A stretch of DNA of 64,000 nt from Hydrogenophaga sp. (GCF_026125825.1 NZ_JAHCKK010000001.1:180581-244580); one strand, 5' to 3'. Shown: positions 36,093-48,241, counted from the first letter of the stretch. Notes: generated by a model from the letters alone, not told the origin. A program made the numbers and translations.

Positions 36093-36809
36093 TTATTCGC
36101 CCAAATAGGCCGCGCGCACCTTGGGATCGTCAAGCATGTCGCGGCCCACGCCGGTCATGATGATCTCGCCCGAATCCATCACGTAGCCACGGTCGGCGAT
36201 CTGCAGCGCGCGGCGGGCGTTCTGCTCCACCAGCAGGATGGTCACACCCTGCGCGGAGACGTCGCGCACGACCTCGAAGATCTTGTCCACCATGATGGGC
36301 GACAGGCCCATGGAGGGCTCATCGAGCAGCAGCACCTTGGGCTGGCTCATGAGCGCGCGCGCCATCGCCAGCATCTGCTGCTCGCCACCGCTCATGGTGC
36401 CGGCCAGCTGGTCCTTGCGTTCACGCAGGCGCGGGAAGATGCCAAACATTTTCTCGATGTCCTGCGCGATGCCGGCTTTGTCCTTGCGGATGTAGGCGCC
36501 CATCTGCAGGTTTTCGGTGATGGTCATGCGGGTGAACACGCCACGTCCCTCCGGCACCATGGCCAGGCCTTGCTTGACAAGATCCCAGGCACCCTTGCCC
36601 TTGATGCTCTGGCCGAGGTATTCGATGTCGCCCGCTTCATAGGCGAGCGAGCCGGTGACGGCCTTCATGGTGGTGGTCTTGCCGGCGCCGTTGGAGCCGA
36701 TCAGCGAGATCAACTCGCCTTCGCGCACTTCGAGATCGATGCCCTTGACGGCTTTGATGCCACCGTATGCGACCTTCAGACCGCTGACTTTGAGGAGTGT
36801 GTTTGCCAT
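36093..36809 (-). CDS. livF: Branched-chain amino acid ABC transporter ATPase LivF
   Basis: A 238-residue ATPase that works with LivG to drive a branched-chain (or related) amino acid importer. Walker [10 protein letters not shown], signature MSGGEQQML, Walker [13 protein letters not shown] and the [10 protein letters not shown] switch region identify LivF. The start ATG at 36809 follows AAGGA at good spacing; a TTG three codons upstream is less likely. It is the last gene of a livHMGF operon, 16 bases after livG. No livJ/livK binding-protein gene is in the window. Confidence 0.94.
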   Translation of the reverse strand: MANTLLKVSGLKVAYGGIKAVKGIDLEVREGELISLIGSNGAGKTTTMKAVTGSLAYEAGDIEYLGQSIKGKGAWDLVKQGLAMVPEGRGVFTRMTITENLQMGAYIRKDKAGIAQDIEKMFGIFPRLRERKDQLAGTMSGGEQQMLAMARALMSQPKVLLLDEPSMGLSPIMVDKIFEVVRDVSAQGVTILLVEQNARRALQIADRGYVMDSGEIIMTGVGRDMLDDPKVRAAYLGE

Positions 36810-36825
36810 TTGCGTCAATCCTTGA

Positions 36826-37596
36826 TCAGTGGCCGCCCGTGCCGAGGTAGGCCTCGATCACCTTGGGGTCCTTCTGCACGTCGGCCGGTGAGCCAGAAGC
36901 GAGTTGCTTGCCGTAGTCGAGCACGGTCACGCGGTCGCACAGGCCCATCACCAGCTTCACGTCGTGTTCGATCAGCAGGATGGTGCGGTTGTCCTTGCGG
37001 ATGCGGTCGATCAGCTCGCGCAGCTGCACCTTTTCCGTGGCGTTCATGCCGGCGGCCGGTTCGTCCAGCGCGATCAGCTGAGGATCGGTCGCCAGGGCGC
37101 GCGCGATCTCCAGCCGGCGCTGGTCGCCGTAGCTCAGCGTGCGCGATTTGTAGTCGGCGAACTTCTCGATGCCCACATAGGCCAGCAGCTCACGCGCGCG
37201 CGCCGTGATCGCGGCCTCTTCGCGCTTGAAGCCCGGCGTGCGCAGCACGGCGCCGATCAGGCCCGAATGCGTGCGCACGTGGCGCCCGACCATGACGTTT
37301 TCCAACGCCGTCATCTCGGCAAACAGCCGGATGTTCTGGAAGGTGCGGGCGATGCCCGCCTTGGCCACCTCGTGCACCGCGCTGGGCGTGTAGGGCTTGC
37401 CCGCGAGCTCGAAGGAACCGCTGTCGGGCGTGTAAAGCCCGGTCAGCACGTTGAAGAAGGTCGTCTTGCCCGCGCCGTTGGGCCCGATCAGGCCGTAGAC
37501 CTGGCCGCGCTTGATTTCGATGCCCACATCGCTCAGGGCCTGCAGGCCGCCAAAGCGCTTGGAGACATTCGCCACTTTGAGAATCGTGTCGCTCAT
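36826..37596 (-). CDS. livG: Branched-chain amino acid ABC transporter ATPase LivG
   Basis: A 256-residue ATPase with Walker A GPNGAGKTTFFN, the LivG-specific insert IARTFQNIRLFAEMTALENVMVGRH (key ARTFQN), signature LSYGDQRRLEIARAL, Walker B LIALDEPAAGMN and switch IEHDVKLVM. It pairs with LivF. The ATG at 37596 has GGAG seven bases upstream. It lies 13 bases behind livM. Confidence 0.95.
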   Translation of the reverse strand: MSDTILKVANVSKRFGGLQALSDVGIEIKRGQVYGLIGPNGAGKTTFFNVLTGLYTPDSGSFELAGKPYTPSAVHEVAKAGIARTFQNIRLFAEMTALENVMVGRHVRTHSGLIGAVLRTPGFKREEAAITARARELLAYVGIEKFADYKSRTLSYGDQRRLEIARALATDPQLIALDEPAAGMNATEKVQLRELIDRIRKDNRTILLIEHDVKLVMGLCDRVTVLDYGKQLASGSPADVQKDPKVIEAYLGTGGH

Positions 37597-37609
37597 GTGA
37601 ATGCTCCGC

Positions 37610-38695
37610 TTACTTGGACAAGGACTTGCCGTGCTCGGGTGCGGGCCACAAGCCTTTGGGTCGCAGCAGCATGACGACGACCATGGCCAGCGCGATGAGG
37701 AGCTGGCGCAGGATCTCGGGGGCCAGACGGCCGTCGGTCATGGCGGTCAGCGGGTGCGCAACGTGGCGCAGCAACTCGGGCAGGCCCGCCAGCAGCAGGG
37801 CGCCCAGCACCACACCCGGGATGTGCCCGATGCCTCCCAGCACGACCATGGCCACCACCATCACCGACTCCATCAGCGAGAAGGACTCGGGCGAGACGAA
37901 GCGCTGGAAAGAGGCGAACAGCACGCCAGAGACACCCCCGAAGGATGCGCCCATGCCGAAGGCCAGGAGCTTGAGGTTGCGGGTGTTCAGGCCCATGGCC
38001 TTGGCGGCGATCTCGTCCTCGCGGATGGCCATCCAGGCCCGGCCGATGCGCGAATCCTGCAGGCGGTAGGAGATGACGATGGCCAGGATCACGAAGAACA
38101 GGAACAGGTAGTAGTACAGCGTGACCGGCTGGAAGGTGTAGTCACCAATGGTCAGGCGCTTGCCGAGGTCAAGGCCGAACACGGAGATGGTGTCGATCTG
38201 GCTGATGCCCTTGGGCCCGTTGGTGATGTTCAACGGGCGGTCCATGTTCAGCAGGAAGATGCGAATGATCTCGCCGAAGCCCAGGGTGATGATGGCCAGG
38301 TAGTCGCCGCGCAGCTTGAGCGTGGGCGCCCCGAGGATCATGCCGACCACGCCCGCGACCACCGCCGCGAGAATCATCACCAGCCAGATGTTGTAGTGCA
38401 GGCCGTTGGGGAACATGGCCTTGATGGCCGGAAAGGTGTCGGCAAGGTGGGGCGAGCCCAGCAAGGCGAACACATAAGCCCCCACCGCGAAGAACGCGAT
38501 GTAGCCCAGGTCGAGCAGGCCGGCGTAGCCGACCACGATGTTCAGGCCGAGCGCCAGCAGCACGTACATGAGCGCGATGTCGACAATGCGCACCCAGGAG
38601 TTGCTGCCGGTGGACTGCAGGATGATGGGCAGCAGCAGCAAGGCCGCACCCGCGATCAGGAAAACGATCAACTTGCCGGTTTTGGTGTTCATCAT
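37610..38695 (-). CDS. livM: Branched-chain amino acid ABC transporter permease LivM
   Basis: A 361-residue inner-membrane permease with about nine helices. Family blocks: ALGLNIVVGYAGLLDLGYIAFFAVGAY (key NIVVGYAGLLDLG, about 50-62), LRGDYLAIITLGFGEIIR, and the EAA-like loop AMGLNTRNLKLLAFGMGASFGG. Two ATG codons in a row (38695, 38692); GGGAG stands seven bases before the first. It lies 18 bases after livH. Confidence 0.94.
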   Translation of the reverse strand: MMNTKTGKLIVFLIAGAALLLLPIILQSTGSNSWVRIVDIALMYVLLALGLNIVVGYAGLLDLGYIAFFAVGAYVFALLGSPHLADTFPAIKAMFPNGLHYNIWLVMILAAVVAGVVGMILGAPTLKLRGDYLAIITLGFGEIIRIFLLNMDRPLNITNGPKGISQIDTISVFGLDLGKRLTIGDYTFQPVTLYYYLFLFFVILAIVISYRLQDSRIGRAWMAIREDEIAAKAMGLNTRNLKLLAFGMGASFGGVSGVLFASFQRFVSPESFSLMESVMVVAMVVLGGIGHIPGVVLGALLLAGLPELLRHVAHPLTAMTDGRLAPEILRQLLIALAMVVVMLLRPKGLWPAPEHGKSLSK

Positions 38696-38713
38696 GATGT
38701 TTCTCCCGGACGG

Positions 38714-39643
38714 TCAGGCACGGTCCGCCACACGTTCACCCAGCAGCCCGGAGGGACGCAGCGTGAGCACGATGGCCAGCACGATGAAGGCAAAGATGTC
38801 GGTGTACTGGCTGCCCAGCACGCCACCGGTGAGCTTGCCGAGGTAGCCAGCGCCCAGCGACTCGATCAGGCCCAGCGCAATGCCCCCGACCACGGCACCG
38901 GCGAGATTGCCGATACCCCCCATCACGGCGGCCACGAAAGCCTTGAGGCCGGGCATGAAGCCCATCGCGTGTTGCACCGTGCCGTAGTTGGAGGCCCACA
39001 TCACGCCGGCAATGGCCGCGAGCATGGCGCCAATGATGAAGGTGGCGGAGATGACCACATCGGGCTTGATGCCCATGAGCGCAGCCACACGAGGGTTCTC
39101 GGCCGTGGCCCGCATGGCGCGGCCCAGATTGGTGCGGTTGACCAGCCACATGAGGAAGGCCAGCGTGACCGCCGTGGTGGCGAGGATGACGACCTGCGTC
39201 ACCGAGATCACCGCGCCGCCGAACGCGATGGGCTCGCGCGACAGCATCGAAGGGTAGGACTTCGGATTGGGCGCCCAGATGATCATGGCGAAGGTCTGCA
39301 GGAGCAGCGACATGCCGATGGCCGTGATCAGGGGCGCGAGTCGATTGGAGTTTCGCAGCGGCCGATAGGCCAGTTTTTCGATCGTGAAATTGAGCGTGGC
39401 GCAGACCACCATCGCGATGGCGGTGGCCAGCAAGAGGACCACCCAGGTGGGCAGGCCGGTGGACGCGCTGGTCATCCAGCCGATGACCGTCCAGCTGGTG
39501 AGGGCCCCCACCATCAGCACGTCGCCGTGAGCAAAGTTGATCAGGCCGATGATGCCGTACACCATGGTGTATCCCAGTGCCACCAGCGCATACATACTGC
39601 CCAACACCAGACCGTTGATGATCTGCTGCAGCAAAACTTCCAT
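38714..39643 (-). CDS. livH: Branched-chain amino acid ABC transporter permease LivH
   Basis: A 309-residue permease, first gene of the liv operon. It starts MEVLLQQIINGLVLGSMYALVALGYTMVYGIIGLINFAHG, where GYTMVYGIIGLINFAHGD is the signature of LivH; only part is quoted. Later blocks are LGRAMRATAENPRVAALMG (EAA-like loop) and GNLAGAVVGG near the end. The ATG at 39643 has GGAG nine bases upstream; an upstream extension would include an unrelated basic stretch. Promoter sequences must lie in the gap to rarA. Confidence 0.95.
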   Translation of the reverse strand: MEVLLQQIINGLVLGSMYALVALGYTMVYGIIGLINFAHGDVLMVGALTSWTVIGWMTSASTGLPTWVVLLLATAIAMVVCATLNFTIEKLAYRPLRNSNRLAPLITAIGMSLLLQTFAMIIWAPNPKSYPSMLSREPIAFGGAVISVTQVVILATTAVTLAFLMWLVNRTNLGRAMRATAENPRVAALMGIKPDVVISATFIIGAMLAAIAGVMWASNYGTVQHAMGFMPGLKAFVAAVMGGIGNLAGAVVGGIALGLIESLGAGYLGKLTGGVLGSQYTDIFAFIVLAIVLTLRPSGLLGERVADRA

Positions 39644-39876
39644 GAATGTTTCTCCGTGTTTTGTGACAGGCCGGGAAGCGCTTGTGGCGCCGGCCCGCTT
39701 CAACCTAGCAAAAAACCCGCCAGACATGACCTTGAAACAGGACCGACTGCGGGTTGGTGGACGGATTGTAATGAGGGGCTTTTGCGGCCCGCATGCGTGT
39801 AAGCCCTTAGCAGACGCGGGTTTACCCTGGTTTTAGGTGCAGCTCCCCAGGCCACATCAGCGCGATTGGCAGTGCA
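39644..39876. other. 233-base gap between livH and rarA
   Basis: No credible gene. It must carry the promoter of the liv operon on the minus strand; a TACAAT -10-like box (plus positions 39765-39770) would give a leader of about 120 bases, but I see no good -35. A run reading CTAGCAAAAAACCCGCC on the plus strand (about 39704-39720) has no pairing partner. No T-run terminator for rarA is clear. Confidence 0.45.
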
Positions 39877-41169
39877 TTAGTCTTTTTGATTGTTGAGTTT
39901 GCGCAGCTCGCGCAGCTTATCGGCGATGCGCAATTCCAGGCCGCGTTCGACCGGGCGGTAGAAGCCCGGGTCTGCCATGCCCTCGGGCAAGTAGCGCTCA
40001 CCGGCGGCGAAACCGCCCTCCTCATCGTGCGCGTAGCGGTACCCTTTGCCATAGTCCAGTGACTTCATGAGCTTGGTCGGCGCATTGCGCAGGTGCATCG
40101 GCACGGGACGCGTGCCGTCCTTTTTCACGAACGCCTTGGCTTCGTTGAAAGCCTTGTAGACCGCGTTGGACTTGGGCGCCACCGCCAGGTACACCACGCA
40201 CTCGGCCAGCGCCAGCTCACCCTCGGGGCTGCCCAGGCGCTCGTACACCTCGGCCGCGTCCAGCGCCAGGCGCAAGGCGCGGGGATCGGCCAGACCGATG
40301 TCCTCGCTCGCCATCCGGATGAAGCGGCGCGCCATGTACCGAGGTTCGGCGCCCCCGTCGAGCATGCGCACGAACCAGTACAGCGCGGCATCGGGGTCTG
40401 AACCGCGCACGCTTTTGTGCAAGGCGCTGATGGTGTCGTAGAACTGTTCGCCGCCCTTGTCGTAGCGGCGCATGCGCTCGCCCAGCACCTTGAGCAGCCA
40501 GGCGTCGCTGACCTCGGCGAGCTTTTCCCGGCCGGCCGCCACCGCCAGGGTTTCCAGCGTGTTGAGCAGGCGGCGCGCATCGCCGTCGGCATAAGCGATG
40601 AGACGGTCCACCGCAGCGGCTTCGATCGCCGGAACCGCATCGATCGCCTGGGCCTTGGCCACGATCTGGCGCAGGTCGTCTTCCGACAGGGGCTGCAACA
40701 CGTAGACGGCCGCCCGCGAGAGCAACGCCGAGTTGACCTCGAACGAAGGGTTCTCGGTGGTAGCGCCAATGAAGGTGAAGAGGCCGCTTTCAACGTGCGG
40801 CAGAAAAGCGTCTTGCTGGCTCTTGTTGAAGCGGTGCACCTCGTCCACGAACAGGATGGTGCGCTGGGGCGACAGGCCGCTGCGCGCCACCTCCGCCCGC
40901 TCCACTGCCTCGCGGATGTCCTTGACGCCGCCGAGCACCGCGCTGATGGTGAGGAACTGCGCGTCGAACGCATCGGCCATGAGGCGGGCAATCGTGGTCT
41001 TGCCCACGCCTGGGGGCCCCCAAAGGATGCAGCTGTGCGGTTGACCCGATTCAAAGGCCAGGCGCAACGCCATGCCCTCGCCCAGCATGTGCTGCTGGCC
41101 GATCACCTCCGCCAGCGTGCGCGGGCGCAGGCGCTCGGCCAGAGGCACGTGGGTACTGGCGGTCGACAC
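39877..41169 (-). CDS. rarA: Replication-associated recombination protein RarA (MgsA)
   Basis: RarA is a AAA+ ATPase, related to clamp loaders, that acts at stalled replication forks. The 430-residue product has [21 protein letters not shown] at the start, Walker [10 protein letters not shown], Walker [18 protein letters not shown], sensor [17 protein letters not shown] and the C-terminal tetramer domain with [10 protein letters not shown]. No ATG is available upstream of the conserved region; I take GTG 41169, giving [16 protein letters not shown]. The start is 12 bases after the lolA stop. The order ftsK-lolA-rarA is the same as in E. coli. Confidence 0.94.
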   Translation of the reverse strand: MSTASTHVPLAERLRPRTLAEVIGQQHMLGEGMALRLAFESGQPHSCILWGPPGVGKTTIARLMADAFDAQFLTISAVLGGVKDIREAVERAEVARSGLSPQRTILFVDEVHRFNKSQQDAFLPHVESGLFTFIGATTENPSFEVNSALLSRAAVYVLQPLSEDDLRQIVAKAQAIDAVPAIEAAAVDRLIAYADGDARRLLNTLETLAVAAGREKLAEVSDAWLLKVLGERMRRYDKGGEQFYDTISALHKSVRGSDPDAALYWFVRMLDGGAEPRYMARRFIRMASEDIGLADPRALRLALDAAEVYERLGSPEGELALAECVVYLAVAPKSNAVYKAFNEAKAFVKKDGTRPVPMHLRNAPTKLMKSLDYGKGYRYAHDEEGGFAAGERYLPEGMADPGFYRPVERGLELRIADKLRELRKLNNQKD

Positions 41170-41180
41170 GGCGGGGACGG

Positions 41181-41819
41181 TCAGGGTTTGACGACGGCGG
41201 CGCCAGGCGGTGGCTGGAACTTGAAGTCCCCCGCCTTCAGTGGCGCGTTGCCCTGCCAGTTGCTGAAGGTGAGCACCGAGCGCTGACCCAGGCTGTCCTC
41301 GATGTCGAGCACGGACAGCTGCCCCTGGCGAAAGCCCACGCGCACCACCTGCAACTGGCCATTGCGGTCCTTCGGGCGGGCTTCCAGCCACTCCAGGCCA
41401 TCGCGGGCGGCGGCCGGCTTGAGCTCGAACGCGTCCGAAAGCCCCTTGAGGTCGGTTCCCGCCGCGATCAAGGCAGCAGGCGTGCTGCCCAGGGCTTCCT
41501 TCTGCGAGCGCGACGTCACCTGATTCAGGTCCACGTCGTAGAGCCACAGCGTCTGGCCGTCGGCCACGATGGTCTGCTCGAACGGCTTGGCGTACACGAA
41601 GCGGAAGCGGTTGGGCCGCAGGAACTCGAACGTGCCGCTGGAAGTCTTGCTGCGCGCGACGGTTTCGCTGGCGCGCTTGGGCGAGGTCACGACCTGGGTG
41701 AAGCCGGCCTTGCCGCTGTCCACTTCGCGCAGGAATTTCTCAAGGTCTTGAAGACCGTCGGCGTGAACGGCGAACGTGGCCAATGCCAGCGCGCAGGAGG
41801 TGAGAAGTGACTTGATCAT
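41181..41819 (-). CDS. lolA: Outer-membrane lipoprotein carrier protein LolA
   Basis: LolA ferries lipoproteins through the periplasm from LolCDE to LolB. The 212-residue product has a signal peptide to residue 20 (FAVHA), then the LolA fold with [47 protein letters not shown] (key RPNRFRFVY and DGQTLWLYD) and the C-terminal [10 protein letters not shown] chose ATG 41819 for the clean signal peptide. An ATG at 41870 overlaps the ftsK stop in an ATGA arrangement and would add 17 residues before the signal; ribosomes may re-initiate there. Confidence 0.92.
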   Translation of the reverse strand: MIKSLLTSCALALATFAVHADGLQDLEKFLREVDSGKAGFTQVVTSPKRASETVARSKTSSGTFEFLRPNRFRFVYAKPFEQTIVADGQTLWLYDVDLNQVTSRSQKEALGSTPAALIAAGTDLKGLSDAFELKPAAARDGLEWLEARPKDRNGQLQVVRVGFRQGQLSVLDIEDSLGQRSVLTFSNWQGNAPLKAGDFKFQPPPGAAVVKP

Positions 41820-41866
41820 GGGAGGTGTGATCCGGTTGCGCCGACTTGGTTGCAGGCCCGCAGGTT

Positions 41867-44221
41867 TCATTCCCCGCTGCGCGACGGCACCAGAATGTCG
41901 CGCTGGCCACTGGAGGTGAGCGCGCTGACCAGGCCGGCGTTCTCCATGTCCTCCAGCAGGCGGGCCGCACGGTTGTAACCAATCTTCAGCTTGCGTTGCA
42001 CATAGGAGATGCTGGCCTTTCGGTCCTTGAGCACGATCTCGACGGCCTGGTCGTACAGCGCATCCTTTTCGCCCTGGCCCTCGCCCCCGCCTTCGCCGAA
42101 GAGGTCACCCCCTTCGCCGTCGCCGGTGCTGCCTTCAAGCACGCCGTCGATGTAGTTCGGCTCCCCGCCCTGCTCTTTCAGGTAGGCCACCACGCGGTGC
42201 ACCTCGTCATCGCTGACAAAGGCGCCGTGCACGCGAATCGGGAAACCGGTGCCGGAGGGCATGTAGAGCATGTCGCCCATGCCGAGCAGGCTTTCAGCCC
42301 CCATCTGGTCCAGGATGGTGCGGCTGTCGATCTTGCTGCTGACCTGGAACGACAGGCGCGTGGGGATGTTGGCCTTGATCAGGCCGGTGATCACATCCAC
42401 GCTGGGGCGCTGGGTGGCCAGGATCAGGTGGATGCCGGCCGCACGCGCCTTCTGCGCCAGGCGGGCGATCAGTTCTTCGATCTTCTTGCCCACGACCATC
42501 ATCAGGTCGGCCAGTTCGTCGATCACGACCACGATGTAAGGCAGGCGCTCCAGGGGTTCAGGCTGCTCCGGCGTGAGGCTGAACGGGTTGCCGATGATCT
42601 CGCCACGCGCCGTCGCCTCGTCGATCTTGGTGTTGAAGCCTGCCAGATTGCGCACGCCCATCTTGCTCATGAGCTTGTAGCGCTTCTCCATCTCGGCCAC
42701 ACACCAGTTCAGGCCGTTGGCGGCGTGCTTCATGTCTGTCACGACCGGCGCGAGCAGATGAGGAATGCCTTCGTAGACGCTCATTTCCAGCATCTTGGGA
42801 TCGATCAGCAGCAGACGAACGTCGCGCGCATCGGCCTTGTAGAGCAGCGACAGGATCATGGCGTTGATGCCCACCGACTTGCCCGAGCCGGTGGTACCGG
42901 CCACGAGGCAGTGCGGCATCTTCGCGAGATCGGCCACCACCGGCTGGCCCCCGATGTCCTTGCCCAGGCCCATGGTCAGCATGGACTTGGCGTCGTTGTA
43001 GACCTGCGAGCCCAGGATCTCGCTGAGCTTGATGGTCTGCCGCTTGGCATTGGGCAGCTCCAGCGCCATCAGGTTCTTGCCGGGAATGGTCTCGATCACG
43101 CGGATCGACACCAGCGACAGCGAGCGGGCAAGGTCGCGCCCGAGGTTGACGATCTGCGACCCTTTCACGCCGGTGGCCGGTTCGATCTCGTAGCGCGTGA
43201 TCACCGGGCCCGGGGCGGCGGCCACCACGCGCACCTCCACGCCGAAGTCTTTGAGCTTTTTCTCGATCAGCCGGCTGGTCATCTCCAGCGTCTGGCTGTC
43301 CACTCCGGCCTGGTGCAGAGGCGCACTGTCCAGCAGATCGACCTGTGGCAGCTTGCTGTCGGGCAGCTCGGTGAACAAGGGCTTCTGGCGCTCCTTGGCC
43401 ACGCGCTCGCTCTTGGGCACATCGACCAGCGTGGGTTCGATCACCACGGGCACCGGATGGTGCTCCTCGATCTCGACGCGCTCGACCTTCACCACCTCTT
43501 CGCGCTCGCGAGCAGCTTTTTCGCCGATGCGCTGGTCTTCCACCGCTTCGCGCTTCTCGCGCCGGGCCTCGAACCACCCATCCAGTGTCTGCCCGACTTC
43601 TTCGGCCCAATGGCTCCAGGAGAAACGGAAGACGGTCGGCAGACACACCAGCAACAGGGCCAACATGGCCAGCGCCGAACCGGTGAAGCCCAGCCAGCGC
43701 ATGGCCACGGGCCCCAGTGCATGGCCCAACACCCCGCCCGCGTGGTCGGGCAACAGGGCTTCGAGCCGGTAGAGGCGGCTCCATTCCAGCACAGTGCTGG
43801 CCGCCATCAGGACGGCCAGGGCCAACCAGAAGAGCGCGCGACGCGCCCACGGCCGGTGCCAGAGGCGATCGCCGGCGACCACCTCATCGCCGGTGCCCTG
43901 CGCGCCGCGGATCCACCGCGCCAACGTGGACAGCCAAGCCCGCACGCCGGCGAGGAACAGCCACCAGACCGAGAAGCCGAGCAGGTAGTAACTCCAGTCC
44001 GACAACATGGCACCGAGGCGGCCACCCCAGTTGCCCACGTCGGTGGAAGTGCCGGTGGTGCTCCAGGCAGGGTCGGCCAGAGAGTGACTGAGCAGCGCCA
44101 GCAACCAGAACGCCAGCGCCGCAGCGCCCAGCACCAGGCCGATTTCCTGGGCAAACCGGGACACACCCGCCGGCGCCGCGGTACCGCGGTCGGCGTTGAG
44201 GGTGTTGAGTGAATAAGTCAT
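41867..44221 (-). CDS. ftsK: DNA translocase FtsK
   Basis: FtsK links cell division with chromosome dimer resolution: it is a membrane-anchored, hexameric double-stranded DNA pump. The 784-residue protein has four membrane helices in the first 200 residues (about 27-46, 78-97, 128-143, 180-198), a short charged linker (about 210-300, much shorter than in E. coli), and the motor with Walker A GTTGSGKS (about residue 430) and Walker [12 protein letters not shown]. The C-terminal gamma domain with [22 protein letters not shown] (about 735-756) reads KOPS sites. The linker is rich in Glu/Arg repeats. It is transcribed towards lolA and rarA. Confidence 0.96.
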   Translation of the reverse strand: MTYSLNTLNADRGTAAPAGVSRFAQEIGLVLGAAALAFWLLALLSHSLADPAWSTTGTSTDVGNWGGRLGAMLSDWSYYLLGFSVWWLFLAGVRAWLSTLARWIRGAQGTGDEVVAGDRLWHRPWARRALFWLALAVLMAASTVLEWSRLYRLEALLPDHAGGVLGHALGPVAMRWLGFTGSALAMLALLLVCLPTVFRFSWSHWAEEVGQTLDGWFEARREKREAVEDQRIGEKAAREREEVVKVERVEIEEHHPVPVVIEPTLVDVPKSERVAKERQKPLFTELPDSKLPQVDLLDSAPLHQAGVDSQTLEMTSRLIEKKLKDFGVEVRVVAAAPGPVITRYEIEPATGVKGSQIVNLGRDLARSLSLVSIRVIETIPGKNLMALELPNAKRQTIKLSEILGSQVYNDAKSMLTMGLGKDIGGQPVVADLAKMPHCLVAGTTGSGKSVGINAMILSLLYKADARDVRLLLIDPKMLEMSVYEGIPHLLAPVVTDMKHAANGLNWCVAEMEKRYKLMSKMGVRNLAGFNTKIDEATARGEIIGNPFSLTPEQPEPLERLPYIVVVIDELADLMMVVGKKIEELIARLAQKARAAGIHLILATQRPSVDVITGLIKANIPTRLSFQVSSKIDSRTILDQMGAESLLGMGDMLYMPSGTGFPIRVHGAFVSDDEVHRVVAYLKEQGGEPNYIDGVLEGSTGDGEGGDLFGEGGGEGQGEKDALYDQAVEIVLKDRKASISYVQRKLKIGYNRAARLLEDMENAGLVSALTSSGQRDILVPSRSGE

Positions 44222-44301
44222 AGGCCTCGCTGAAATCCAGCGACAAGCTTACCCCATGACAGCCGCAGGCCCGGCAACGCCCGCCGGGTGCAAAAGCGCC
44301 T

Positions 44302-46079
<1,778 letters not shown>

Positions 46080-46124
46080 CAGCGGGGCTGACGGCCGGCC
46101 CTGGCGGCCTGTCCGCCAGTTGGC

Positions 46125-46281
46125 TATAATTGCGGGCTTTGCTGAGATTTACCGGCTTGCCCGGGCACGAAGCAGATTCGGGTTACCGCCACCCTTTCCT
46201 GGCGAGGTGAGGCTGATGGGCCGGCACGGAGACACCTCCGGTTCTGGGTCCACAGCTGTTTGAAACGATCGGAGTGTCCTC
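46125..46281 (+). promoter_or_regulatory. rpmB promoter -10 and long 5' leader
   Basis: A perfect TATAAT lies at 46125-46130; the -35 is weak. Transcription from here would give a leader of about 145 bases before rpmB. In the leader CGGAG-ACAC-CTCCG (about 46228-46241) can form a hairpin. There is no gene here on the plus strand. A leader of this length could hold a ribosomal-protein control site, but I recognise no known family. Confidence 0.55.
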
Positions 46282-46515
46282 ATGGCACGCGTCTGCGACG
46301 TCACGGGCAAGAAGCCCATGGTCGGGAACAATGTTTCCCACGCCAACAACAAAACCAAGCGCCGGTTCCTGCCGAACCTGCAATACCGCCGTTTCTGGGT
46401 CGAGAGCGAAAACCGCTGGGTGCGTCTGCGCGTCTCCGGTGCCGCCCTGCGCCTGATCGACAAAAACGGCATTGACGCCGTGCTCGCCGACCTGCGCGCA
46501 CGCGGTCAAGCTTAA
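46282..46515 (+). CDS. rpmB: 50S ribosomal protein L28
   Basis: The 77-residue L28 protein of the large ribosomal subunit. It begins [29 protein letters not shown], the universal start of L28 (GKxPxxGNNVSHA), and continues [25 protein letters not shown]. Length is normal for proteobacteria. The second gene, rpmG, begins 12 bases after the stop, the standard pairing. No zinc-binding cysteine pairs are present, the common form here. Confidence 0.98.
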   Translation: MARVCDVTGKKPMVGNNVSHANNKTKRRFLPNLQYRRFWVESENRWVRLRVSGAALRLIDKNGIDAVLADLRARGQA

Positions 46516-46527
46516 GGAGAACCGAAC

Positions 46528-46698
46528 ATGGCAACCAAAGGCGCACGCGAGAAGATCAAGCTGGAATCCACCGCTGGAACCGGCCACTTCTACACCACCA
46601 CCAAGAACAAGAAGACCACGCCCGAGAAGATGCTGATCAAGAAATTTGATCCCAAGGCTCGCAAGCACGTGGACTACAAGGAAATCAAGCTCAAGTAA
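46528..46698 (+). CDS. rpmG: 50S ribosomal protein L33
   Basis: A 56-residue basic protein beginning [19 protein letters not shown] and ending in YKEIKLK. The pattern [20 protein letters not shown] and [10 protein letters not shown] identifies L33. The zinc-ribbon cysteines of the other L33 type are absent, so it is the zinc-independent form. A TAAGGAG ribosome site stands before the ATG. It ends the rpmB-rpmG operon ahead of a strong terminator. Confidence 0.97.
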   Translation: MATKGAREKIKLESTAGTGHFYTTTKNKKTTPEKMLIKKFDPKARKHVDYKEIKLK

Positions 46699-46714
46699 TT
46701 GAGTGGATTCCCAA

Positions 46715-46749
46715 CAAAAAAACCCGCTGTTTTCACAGCGGGTTTTTTT
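46715..46749. terminator. Bidirectional terminator between rpmG and the desaturase gene
   Basis: AACCCGCTGT (46721-46730) pairs with ACAGCGGGTT (46735-46744) around the loop TTTC. A-runs in front and T-runs behind allow it to stop transcripts from both strands; it ends rpmB-rpmG and can serve the convergent desaturase gene 98 bases further on. Confidence 0.93.
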
Positions 46750-46847
46750 ATTCCTTCCAGAGCGCCGCGGGTCCGGGTTGGCCGGCCCGTCAGCGCCACC
46801 CCCTGAGGGGATGAGGCGCCACAGGCGCGGCGCCGGGATGGGTCCAA

Positions 46848-48074
46848 TCAGGCGTGAGCGGAACGCAGGCGGATCGAGAAGTCGCGCAGCGCGGCAATGC
46901 CGCTCTCTTCCGCACGGCGGCACCAGGCTTGCAGATCCACCGCCAGCTGCTCGCGGGTGGCGTTCGTGCTCGACCACAGGGCGCGCAATTCTTCGCGCAT
47001 GGTCACCATCTTGTCGAGCACCGGGTGCTCGGCACGAACCTGGGCCAGCTGTGGCTTGACGTTGGCAGGCACCTTGTCGTCGTCGCGGTGCAGCCAGCGG
47101 CGCGCGGCCTGCAGCACGGTGGCGTCGCCACGACGCTGCTTCAGGGTCTCGAGCTCGTGCTTGCAGGCGGCGCGCATTTCGCGCGCATAACCGGCCATCA
47201 CTTCGTAGCGGTTGGCGATGATGGCCTCCAGCGTCTTCTCGTCGGCCACCGGACGCACAGCGCCATAGGCCATCTTCGGCGGCACCTTCTTCACCGAGGC
47301 CAGACCCACGGACTTCAGCAGGGTGATGTACATCCAGCCGATGTCGAACTCGTAGGGCTTGACCGACAGCTTGGCCGAGGTGGGATAGGTGTGGTGGTTG
47401 TTGTGCAGCTCTTCGCCGCCAATGAGGATGCCCCAGGGCGACACGTTGGTGCTGCCGTCGGCGGCCTCGAAGTTGCGGTAGCCCCACCAGTGGCCAATGC
47501 CGTTGATGATGCCGGCGGCGGTGATGGGAATCCACGCCATCTGCAGCGCCCAGACCGACAGGCCCAGGACGCCAAACAGCGCCACGTTGATGATCAGCAT
47601 CAGGCTCACGCCCAGGCGCGAGTGGCCGGTATAGAGGTGCTTTTCAATCCAGTCGTTCGGCGTGTTGTGGCCGTAGCGCTCCATGGTTTCGGCGTTCTTG
47701 GCCTCGGCCCGATAGAGTTCCGCCCCCTCGTAGAACACCTTCTTGATGCCGAAGATGTGCGGGCTGTGCGGATCACCTTCGTGCTCGCACTTGGCATGGT
47801 GCTTGCGGTGAATGGCCGTCCACTCCTTGGTGACCATGCCGGTGGTCATCCAGAGCCAGAAGCGGAAGAAGTGCGAGGCGATGGGATGCAGGTCCAGCGA
47901 CCGGTGCGCGGAATGGCGGTGCAGGTAGATGGTGACGCTGGCGATCGTGATGTGGGTGAGCACCAGCGCCACGATGAGCACCTGCCACCAGGCAGCACCC
48001 GTCAGGCCATGGGCCAGAAACTGGATCAGGCCATCCCAGACAGCAGAGAAGATTCCGGAATCGGAAGAAAACAT
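46848..48074 (-). CDS. Acyl-CoA/fatty acid desaturase with C-terminal extension
   Basis: A 408-residue membrane di-iron desaturase of the delta-9 type. Three histidine boxes are visible: HRHSAH (52-57), HRKHH (89-93) and HNNHH (224-228), with an extra histidine in GIGHWWGYRN (195). Two hydrophobic hairpins (about 29-50 and 156-190) flank them. The chain continues some 140 residues beyond the desaturase core (about 265-408) with charged helices; this part is not needed for the di-iron site and its role is unknown. The enzyme should introduce a double bond into acyl chains and adjust membrane fluidity. The ATG at 48074 is chosen over an upstream in-frame ATG. Confidence 0.92.
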   Translation of the reverse strand: MFSSDSGIFSAVWDGLIQFLAHGLTGAAWWQVLIVALVLTHITIASVTIYLHRHSAHRSLDLHPIASHFFRFWLWMTTGMVTKEWTAIHRKHHAKCEHEGDPHSPHIFGIKKVFYEGAELYRAEAKNAETMERYGHNTPNDWIEKHLYTGHSRLGVSLMLIINVALFGVLGLSVWALQMAWIPITAAGIINGIGHWWGYRNFEAADGSTNVSPWGILIGGEELHNNHHTYPTSAKLSVKPYEFDIGWMYITLLKSVGLASVKKVPPKMAYGAVRPVADEKTLEAIIANRYEVMAGYAREMRAACKHELETLKQRRGDATVLQAARRWLHRDDDKVPANVKPQLAQVRAEHPVLDKMVTMREELRALWSSTNATREQLAVDLQAWCRRAEESGIAALRDFSIRLRSAHA

Positions 48075-48241
48075 GGAGTTCCTATAAGACCGCCCTGGGT
48101 CACGAACATGGAGGGGTGCCAGGCCCATGGGCGGTGTGGGCCGGCGAAGCTTCGATTTTAAGGCCGGGGGTGCAAATCACCAACCCATCCCGCCCCCAGG
48201 ATGGAGACTTAAGGCTTTATTTTGGGCAACTTGAAGTCAGT

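Noticed and set aside
37601-39802. Open frame of about 733 codons on the plus strand
   Set aside because: Antisense to livM and livH, which are clearly real; His/Gln/Gly/Arg-rich nonsense composition.
46142-46200. CTGAGA motif in the rpmB leader as possible TPP riboswitch
   Set aside because: Only the CTGAGA piece is present; the second conserved thiamine-riboswitch half (CCTGAT...TAAT region) is missing and the downstream genes are ribosomal.
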